From contig NZ_CANMNK010000016.1 of NCBI RefSeq assembly GCF_947499265.1, positions 1-43,669 of the forward strand: DNA of 43,669 nt. The letters run 5' to 3'. Below, piece after piece: positions 38,674-43,669 of this stretch (positions within the stretch are counted from its first letter, which is position 1; every line of letters starts with the position of its first letter). The translations under genes were made by a program, and so were the position numbers. Under the pieces are notes generated by a model that saw only the letters and a program-made list of their open reading frames with translations, was not told the DNA's origin and did not search any database. This DNA is from an uncultured Roseobacter sp. Its GTDB lineage: Bacteria > Pseudomonadota > Alphaproteobacteria > Rhodobacterales > Rhodobacteraceae.

Positions 38674-40275
38674 TTAAGCAGTCCCGCGCGGAAGGCGAAC
38701 CGAGATTTTGGTCCCGGGTGCGGTGCCGATGGCCGCGTCGCGGGGCAGGGGGCTGATCAGGTTGATCTCGCCTTGCTGCGCCTCGACCACCCATTGGGCC
38801 AGCGCCAGACCCACGCCAAAGCCCTGGTTGGCGGTGGCTGAGCTGCCCTGCACGAAACGATCAAAGATTTTCGTCTGATCCTGCGGCGTGATGCCGGGGC
38901 CATTGTCGGTGACGCTGACACCGGCGTAGGTTTTCGCCACAATCGGCGTGATCCGCAGGTGTTTGCCCGCGCGGGTATGGCGGATGGCGTTGCGGATCAG
39001 GCTGACGATCACCTGCCGCACCCAGTTGGGATCGCAGTGCAGGGGGATGTCGGGCATCCCTACGATCTCCAGTTCCATACCCGCACTGTCGATTTCCGCC
39101 TGAATCTCGCCCTGCACCGCCTGCATGAGCTCCGGCAGCGCGACGGTTTGCGGATCCAGCGCCAGCTCGCCCGTGTCGGAGCGCGCCAGCCGCAGCAGAT
39201 CGTCGATCCGGCGGTTCAGCCGTTCCGCCCGGGCCTCGATGGTGGCAAAGGCCGCGCTTGCCTCGGGGTCGCCTTCCTTCCTGCCGATCTGCGCTTCCAT
39301 CAGGATCACGGTCAGGGGGGTGCGCAGTTCGTGGCTGATGTCGGCAAAGAACCGGCGGCGTTTGTCGTCGATTTCGGCCAGCGCGGCATTGGCCGTGCGC
39401 AGCTCTTCGGTGCGCTGTGCGATGGTGTTGTTGAGGCGGCCCCATTCCATCCGGACCTCTTTCTGCCGGGCCAGCAGGGCGGCGGCCATGCGGTTGGTTT
39501 CGGCAGAGAGCCGACCGATCTCATCCGCCCGCGTCACCGGCAGGCTGACGGAAAAATCCCCCTCGCCGATCTGATGCGCCGCGCGGTGCAGATCATCCAG
39601 CCGCCGGAATTGCGGGCGGATCAGGCCAAAATAAAAGGCCGTGACCGCCAGCAGGGTCGCCGCCGCGATGCTCAGCGCGATCAGTGTCAGCCGCTGGCGC
39701 AGGGTGTCGATGCCAGAGAGGATGTTGTTGCGAAACAGCACTTCGGTGTTCACCGCTTGGCTAAGCAGCTGATCGAAACTGGAAGCAAACCGGTCGAGGT
39801 AGGCGCGCAGGCGCTCAGGGTCTTCGATGTCGGAGATCAGGCCCTGCTCGGTGTCCTCCAGCATGGCCTGCATCCGCGCAACGCCCAGCGATTGGGTGCC
39901 GTAGCGGGATTGCTCGTCCAGCCCCAGCGCCTCTGCGGCATTGACCGCCTCGGCCACGTCCTTATGCAACTGCACAAACGTGCGGCGCATCTGGTCGGTG
40001 ACGGGTGCAATGCGGTCCGCGCGGACATCTCGCGGCTGGCCGATCTGCACGGCTTCGGTCGCGACCACCAGAAAGGTGGAGGCCTGGGTGGACAGGCTGG
40101 AATAGCGTGCCATGCGGATCTCGGAGGCCAGGGCGGTGTCGAGCCTGCGCGCGACCTCGTTGAGGCCGAAGGAGAGAATGAGCGCTGTCAAAACCGTGCC
40201 TGCGCCCAAAAGCGCCGCGCCCACGGCAAGCCGCAGCTTTAGGGACAACGCGGGTTTGGGGGCGGCAGCCGTCAT
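38674..40275 (-). CDS. Membrane sensor histidine kinase with HAMP domain
   Basis: The 533-residue kinase has two transmembrane helices (about 17-38 and 197-219) around a helical periplasmic sensor domain, a HAMP domain (about 220-270), a coiled coil, HisKA with ADISHELRTPL (H315), N-box (SLIRNAIRHTRAG), and G-boxes (TDNGPGI, NQGFGVGLAL). The periplasmic domain (SSLSTQASTFLVVATEAVQI, then FDQLLSQAVNTEVLFRNNIL) is helical and resembles four-helix sensors; the ligand is unknown. It pairs with the response regulator 9 bp downstream and is divergent from the small gene at 40443. Confidence 0.9.
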   Translation of the reverse strand: MTAAAPKPALSLKLRLAVGAALLGAGTVLTALILSFGLNEVARRLDTALASEIRMARYSSLSTQASTFLVVATEAVQIGQPRDVRADRIAPVTDQMRRTFVQLHKDVAEAVNAAEALGLDEQSRYGTQSLGVARMQAMLEDTEQGLISDIEDPERLRAYLDRFASSFDQLLSQAVNTEVLFRNNILSGIDTLRQRLTLIALSIAAATLLAVTAFYFGLIRPQFRRLDDLHRAAHQIGEGDFSVSLPVTRADEIGRLSAETNRMAAALLARQKEVRMEWGRLNNTIAQRTEELRTANAALAEIDDKRRRFFADISHELRTPLTVILMEAQIGRKEGDPEASAAFATIEARAERLNRRIDDLLRLARSDTGELALDPQTVALPELMQAVQGEIQAEIDSAGMELEIVGMPDIPLHCDPNWVRQVIVSLIRNAIRHTRAGKHLRITPIVAKTYAGVSVTDNGPGITPQDQTKIFDRFVQGSSATANQGFGVGLALAQWVVEAQQGEINLISPLPRDAAIGTAPGTKISVRLPRGTA

Positions 40276-40442
40276 TCGCCCATGACCGCAAAAAGAGGCA
40301 AATTTGCCGAAAATTGCCGGAATTTCCTGCTTTTAGGGCTCAAAATAGTGCCAGAAGGGAAAGTTAAGAAGAAATTTACCGACTTTAGTATATGTCCAGA
40401 GCGTGCGTACGAGCAGAAACAAAAAACAGGAAACCCTGACCC
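40276..40442. promoter_or_regulatory. Divergent promoter region of the kinase operon and the small gene 40443-40646
   Basis: The 167-bp gap is AT-richer than its surroundings. TTAGTATATGT at 40385-40395 resembles TTAGGTATATGTG upstream of the SoxYZ-like gene (1970-1982), in the same orientation to its plus-strand gene. AGGAAA before the ATG at 40443 is a moderate ribosome binding site. No clear palindrome was seen. Confidence 0.35.
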
Positions 40443-40646
40443 ATGATCGAACTTTTGTTTGTCGCGTGCCTGTCTACGGCACCGGATGAATGTCGCGAGC
40501 GCAGTCTTGTCTTTACGGATGTCTCGCCGATGCAATGCCTGATGGGCGCGCAGCCTGAGCTGGCCAAATGGACGGCGAACCACCCCAATCAGCAGATCAA
40601 GAGCTGGCGCTGCCGCACCGTGTCTTTTGCGGAGCGGGATACCTAA
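40443..40646 (+). CDS. Small Cys-containing protein of unknown function
   Basis: The 67-residue protein starts with a short hydrophobic stretch (MIELLFVACLSTAPDECRER), too short for a standard signal peptide, and has Cys at about 9, 17, 32 and 57. It ends SWRCRTVSF. Its compact Cys-rich form and clean frame suggest a real gene. I do not know the family. It is divergent from the kinase operon and convergent with the ABC permease gene 10 bp away. Confidence 0.65.
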   Translation: MIELLFVACLSTAPDECRERSLVFTDVSPMQCLMGAQPELAKWTANHPNQQIKSWRCRTVSFAERDT

Positions 40647-40656
40647 GGCCACGCGC

Positions 40657-41448
40657 TCACCCCTTGCGCTTCATCAGCCCGCGCGCGGGATCATAGCCCC
40701 AGACGGCCAACAGACTGAGGACAAGCGTGCTCAGCACAACCCAGGCGAGGGCGTGAAAGTTGAGCTGCAGGTAAAGCAGGAAGCGGATCAACTCCACCAC
40801 ATGGGTGAAGGGGTTGAAGGCGCAGATGTCGCGCAGGAGCGGCGAGCTTTCCGCCATTTTCCACAACGGATAGAGCGCGGAAGACAGGAAAAACATCGGG
40901 AAGATGACGAAGTTCATCACGCCCGCGAAGTTTTCCAGCTGCGAGATGAAGCTCGACAGAACCAGCCCGAGCGCGCCCAGCATCAGCCCCCCCAGGATCA
41001 GCCCCGGTAGCACCGCGATATAGCCCAGGGCGGGCAGCGTGATCCCGAACAGGGCGGCGATGGCCAGAAACGCGTAGACCTGCAGGATCGAGATTGCGGT
41101 GGATCCAAAGAGCCTGCAAAAGAGCAGCCACCAGCGCGGGTAGGGGCTGGTGAGCAGGAGCCGCATCGAGCCCATCTCGCGGTCATAGACCAGGCTGAGC
41201 GAGCTTTGCATGCCGTTGAAGAGCAGCACCATCGCGCAGAGACCGGGCACGATGTAGGTCTCGTAGGTGATATAGGTCTGATAGGGCGGGATAATCGACA
41301 GACCCAGGGCCGCCCGGAAGCCCGCCGCAAAGATCAACAGCCAGACGAGGGGCCGCACAAGGGCCGCGATAAAGCGTTCGCGCTGATGGATGAAGCGTAG
41401 GAATTCGCGCCCGACGATGGCGCGGGTGACGCCCCAGAACCCGCTCAT
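40657..41448 (-). CDS. ABC-2 type permease, PQQ-dependent alcohol system
   Basis: The 263-residue membrane protein has six hydrophobic segments and the ABC-2 layout: N-terminal EFLRFIHQRERFIAALVRPL, the cytoplasmic YDREMGSMRLLLTSPYPRWW, and a late AFNPFTHVVELIRFLLYLQL typical of the C-terminal part. This is the permease type (PedC-like) that is found with PQQ-dependent alcohol oxidation genes in Pseudomonas. The start at 41448 overlaps the ATPase stop as ATGA. Substrate and direction are unknown; export is usual for the ABC-2 group. Confidence 0.85.
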   Translation of the reverse strand: MSGFWGVTRAIVGREFLRFIHQRERFIAALVRPLVWLLIFAAGFRAALGLSIIPPYQTYITYETYIVPGLCAMVLLFNGMQSSLSLVYDREMGSMRLLLTSPYPRWWLLFCRLFGSTAISILQVYAFLAIAALFGITLPALGYIAVLPGLILGGLMLGALGLVLSSFISQLENFAGVMNFVIFPMFFLSSALYPLWKMAESSPLLRDICAFNPFTHVVELIRFLLYLQLNFHALAWVVLSTLVLSLLAVWGYDPARGLMKRKG

Positions 41449-42164
41449 GCGGGGGCTCCGGTGCGGGTCAGAAACCAATCCGACAGTGTTTGCGCGCCAC
41501 GGATGTCGCCGGTGACGCCTGCGTCGATGATCTGCCCGCGGTGCAGGACCAGCAGCGCATCATCATCGCGCACTTCGTCCGTCAGATGCGTCGTCCAGAG
41601 CACGCAAAGCCCCTGTTGGGCAAGGTCATGCACGTGGTCGGTGATCGCAGCCCGTGCGGCGGCATCGAGCCCGACCGTGGGTTCGTCCAGCAACAGCACC
41701 GATGGCTCATGCAGCAGCGCGCGCGCCAGTTCCATCCGGCGGCGGTGCCCGCCATTCAGGGCGCGGGCCTTCTCATCCCCCCGGGCGCGCATGTCCAGAC
41801 GGTCAAGCGCTGCGTCGATCCGGCCTGGCATTTCACCGCGGGGCAGGCCGTGCAGCGCGCCGAAATAGCTCAGGTTCTGCCGCACCGTCAGGTTCAGGTC
41901 GAGCGTCGGCTGCTGAAACACCACCCCCAGTTCGGCCAACGCCTTGCGCGGGGCCGTGCGCAGATCGTGACCGGCCACATGAATATCGCCCGTTGGTGCC
42001 ACCAGCAAGCGGGTCAGCAGCGACACCAGGGTCGATTTGCCCGCGCCGTTGGGCCCCAGCAGTGCACAAAACTGACCCGGCGGCACGGCGAGCGAGACAC
42101 GATCCAGCGCTTTCTTGGGGCCATAGTCGAAGCTGAGATCGGTGACGCGCAGCCCCCCGGTCAT
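41445..42164 (-). CDS. ABC transporter ATPase, PQQ-dependent alcohol system
   Basis: The 239-residue ATPase has Walker A GPNGAGKST (37-45), Q-loop VVFQQPTLDLNLTVRQNLSY, the signature LNGGHRRRMELARAL (about 136; Asn replaces the usual Ser of LSGG), Walker B VLLLDEPTVGLD, and a switch His in WTTHLTDEV. It works with the permease encoded just downstream. The signature change is also seen in the PQQ-linked group, so it is probably active. I start at 42164 (MTGGLRVTDLSFDYG); the in-frame extension to 42209 has no family likeness. Confidence 0.88.
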   Translation of the reverse strand: MTGGLRVTDLSFDYGPKKALDRVSLAVPPGQFCALLGPNGAGKSTLVSLLTRLLVAPTGDIHVAGHDLRTAPRKALAELGVVFQQPTLDLNLTVRQNLSYFGALHGLPRGEMPGRIDAALDRLDMRARGDEKARALNGGHRRRMELARALLHEPSVLLLDEPTVGLDAAARAAITDHVHDLAQQGLCVLWTTHLTDEVRDDDALLVLHRGQIIDAGVTGDIRGAQTLSDWFLTRTGAPA

Positions 42165-42379
42165 AGCCGCCGTCCTGTCTGGATATTCCCGGTCACGCCT
42201 GCTCCCCACAACGCTGAAATCCTGGATGGCAGCTTGCCCCGAAAGCCATGGCGCGACAAGCGGCGCGACATAGCCTTTGGTCTTAGATGCATAAATCGCG
42301 CCGGGCCATCACAAACATGTCATTGCGGGATTTTAGGGCGATCGCGTAGCTTTGCCACGTTCCGTTCGGAGGTACGACC
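42165..42379. promoter_or_regulatory. Divergent promoter region between the ABC transporter and soxY
   Basis: The 215-bp gap holds a short direct repeat of GGCGCGACA (about 42250-42270, copies about 13 bp apart) and CTTTGGTCT at 42275-42283, the same 9-mer as in the pqqA upstream region. GGAGG lies 7 nt before the soxY start. A dedicated operator cannot be named from sequence. Confidence 0.4.
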
Positions 42380-42805
42380 ATGCCGGTCACACGACGCGAG
42401 ACATTGGTTTCGGGGTCCGCCGCCCTGCTGGCGCTTGGGTTTCCAGGCGATCTGGTGGCGCAGGAGATCACGGCGGAAGAGGCCATCGCGGCTTTTGCGC
42501 AAGGGGCGCAGATCACACCCGGCGGGGTGATCCTGACGCTCGATGCGGTGGCGGAAGACGGCTACAAGGTGCCGGTCGAGGTTGCGGCGGAGGGCGCGAG
42601 AGCCCTGATGATCATCGCCCCGGAAAACCCCGTACCGCCCGTCGCCATGGTCCGTTTTGGGCCGATGGCGGTGGAGCAGCAGTTTTCCACCCGCATCCGT
42701 CTGGCCCGCACGCAAGAGGTCATGGCGCTGGCGCGGATGCCAGATGGGACGGTGCTGAGTGCCGCGCAGTTTGTCGATGTTGTCGTCGGCGGCTGTGGCG
42801 CCTGA
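42380..42805 (+). CDS. soxY: SoxY-like sulfur carrier protein
   Basis: The 141-residue protein has a twin-arginine signal (TRRETLVSGSAALLALGF), a beta-sandwich mature part and the C-terminal GGCGA end, where C139 matches the substrate-carrying Cys of SoxY (usual end GGCGG). SoxY normally works as a heterodimer with SoxZ in periplasmic thiosulfate oxidation. In this cluster the SoxAX, SoxB and SoxCD genes are not visible, but a flavocytochrome c starts 780 bp further on. So it may carry sulfide-derived sulfur or serve the quinoprotein system. Confidence 0.85.
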   Translation: MPVTRRETLVSGSAALLALGFPGDLVAQEITAEEAIAAFAQGAQITPGGVILTLDAVAEDGYKVPVEVAAEGARALMIIAPENPVPPVAMVRFGPMAVEQQFSTRIRLARTQEVMALARMPDGTVLSAAQFVDVVVGGCGA

Positions 42806-42817
42806 GGAGGGTAATTG

Positions 42818-43147
42818 ATGGCAACTGGTGTGAAATCGCGCGTCAAACTGCCCAAGGTGGCCAGGGCAGGGGAGGTCATCACGATCAAGACGCTGATCAC
42901 TCACCGGATGGAGAGCGGGCAGCGTTTCGATGAGGCCGGTCAGACGATCCCACGGTCGATCATTCACCGGTTCACCTGCGATTTCGATGGGGAAACGGTT
43001 GTCGATGCGACGCTGCATCCGGGCATTGCCACCAACCCGTTTTTTGAATTCAAGGCGCGCGTGCCCCGGTCGGGGGTCTTCAGTTTCGCATGGTACGATG
43101 ATGACGGGGCCATCTATACAGCGCAAAAAAGCATCGCCGTGACGTGA
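42818..43147 (+). CDS. soxZ: SoxZ-like sulfur carrier partner
   Basis: The 109-residue protein shows the SoxZ pattern: VITIKTLITHRMESGQRFDE, RSIIHRFTCDFDGETVVDAT and ATNPFFEFKARVPRSGVFSF. It is an immunoglobulin-like partner that binds SoxY. AGGAGG 7 nt upstream supports the ATG at 42818; a TTG one codon earlier is possible. It lies 12 bp after soxY. Together they look like a complete SoxYZ pair, the second SoxYZ-type carrier in the window. Confidence 0.88.
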   Translation: MATGVKSRVKLPKVARAGEVITIKTLITHRMESGQRFDEAGQTIPRSIIHRFTCDFDGETVVDATLHPGIATNPFFEFKARVPRSGVFSFAWYDDDGAIYTAQKSIAVT

Positions 43148-43215
43148 TCCAAGGCCTGCGACGCAGACGAAAGTGGCGCTGTGACGGGCGTGGATTTTGC
43201 GTGATAATGTGTCCC

Positions 43216-43560
43216 ATGTGGCGGGGGAGTTTTCGTGCACTCTGGTGTGGGGCAATGGTTGCGGGCCTGGTGGCATCGGCGACCGCGGCGGCAGACGCGG
43301 CCTGTTCAGAACCGATTGCCACCCCCGGAGACGCCGCCTATGGGGCCTATCTTGCTGGTGAATGCTTGACGTGTCACCGCGTGGATGGCGGCGCCGAAGG
43401 TATTCCGTCCATTACCGGTTGGGGCGCGGATGACTTTGTGGCTGCGGTGCAGGCGTACCGCTGCGGGGCGCGGCGGCACAACGTGATGGAGATGCTGGCG
43501 GGTCGGTTGAGCGATGCGGAGATCGCAGCCCTTGCCACCTATTTTGAAGACCTCGAATGA
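43216..43560 (+). CDS. Monoheme cytochrome c, likely sulfide dehydrogenase cytochrome subunit
   Basis: The 114-residue protein has a signal peptide (MWRGSFRALWCGAMVAGLVA, cleavage near AAADA) and one heme site CLTCH (C50, C53, H54). A Met in NVMEML about 40 residues later could be the second axial ligand. The size and the flavoprotein directly downstream fit FccA/SoxE-type cytochrome subunits of flavocytochrome c sulfide dehydrogenase. The start is uncertain: ATG 43207 is an alternative and no good ribosome binding site is visible for either. It probably passes electrons from the flavoprotein to the respiratory chain. Confidence 0.8.
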   Translation: MWRGSFRALWCGAMVAGLVASATAAADAACSEPIATPGDAAYGAYLAGECLTCHRVDGGAEGIPSITGWGADDFVAAVQAYRCGARRHNVMEMLAGRLSDAEIAALATYFEDLE

Positions 43561-43585
43561 GGCTGATCTTTTGGGAGGGATCACA

Positions 43586-43669
43586 ATGACTTTGAACCGA
43601 CGCATTTTTCTGGGCACTGGGGCGGCTGCGCTGTCTGCGCCGCATGTTTTGGCGGAGGGGCATGGCCGG
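43586..43669 (+). CDS. Flavocytochrome c sulfide dehydrogenase flavoprotein subunit (5' end only)
   Basis: Only the first 28 codons are in the window. The product starts MTLNRRIFLGTGAAALSAPH and has a twin-arginine signal (NRRIFLG) with a likely cleavage at VLA. GGGAGGG about 6 nt upstream is a strong ribosome binding site. The identity rests on its position right after a monoheme cytochrome and soxYZ, and on the common Tat signal of FccB/SoxF proteins; the FAD domain is out of view. An unrelated Tat substrate cannot be ruled out. Confidence 0.55.
   Translation, partial: MTLNRRIFLGTGAAALSAPHVLAEGHGR

Noticed and set aside
1..43669. tRNA, rRNA or riboswitch genes
   Set aside because: No cloverleaf-like or conserved rRNA segments were seen by eye in the gaps; a covariance-model scan would be needed to exclude small RNAs.

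Overview
The window is a GC-rich, densely coded, operon-rich stretch that looks like a member of the Roseobacter group (Rhodobacteraceae, Alphaproteobacteria). The reasons are protein style, a pqqABCDE operon with quinoprotein accessory genes, a Rep_3-type replication initiator with divergent parAB, a serralysin-like RTX protease, and Sox-like carriers. No rRNA, tRNA, CRISPR array or intact insertion sequence was seen. The replication and partition module in the middle says that this DNA is, or was, part of a plasmid or chromid.

Layout. Positions 1-8,085 hold the start of a class III alcohol (glutathione-dependent formaldehyde) dehydrogenase, periplasmic quinoprotein accessory genes (a zinc metallohydrolase and a fused SoxYZ-like carrier) and a five-gene minus-strand operon: NarL-type response regulator, FIST/NosP-like sensor, NahK-like hybrid kinase and two exported proteins. 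Positions 8,262-14,200 are a seven-gene moxR/bat (mxaRSACKL-like) operon, read on the minus strand and translationally coupled throughout. Positions 15,386-22,332 are a ten-gene plus-strand operon of unknown role. It combines a long-chain prenyl diphosphate synthase, a methyltransferase and a CrtC/lipocalin-like enzyme with seven unrecognised proteins, several of which pair an amphipathic N-terminal helix with a beta-sandwich-like domain. Positions 22,329-27,107 hold ccdAB toxin-antitoxin, a Rep_3 initiator, an iteron-bearing origin region and parAB. Positions 27,259-34,657 carry two MFS transporters, a large secreted M10/RTX protease preceded by a short duplicated remnant of itself, and a YbaY-like protein. 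Positions 34,731-40,275 hold a two-component system feeding into pqqABCDE. Positions 40,443-43,669 hold a small conserved protein, a PQQ-linked ABC exporter, and soxY-soxZ, a monoheme cytochrome c and the start of a flavocytochrome c flavoprotein.

How the parts fit. Both ends of the window serve pyrroloquinoline quinone (PQQ) enzymes: cofactor synthesis, regulation, maturation chaperones, carrier proteins, electron transfer and formaldehyde removal. The quinoprotein dehydrogenase itself is not in the window and probably lies to the left of position 1. The best candidate for an undescribed system is the 15.4-22.3 kb operon, read here as a prenyl-lipid pathway with its own set of coat- or scaffold-like proteins; that reading is inference. 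Other points of interest are a hairpin that encloses the pqqB start codon, tandem repeats upstream of pqqA, and a probable NO-sensing module beside quinoprotein genes.
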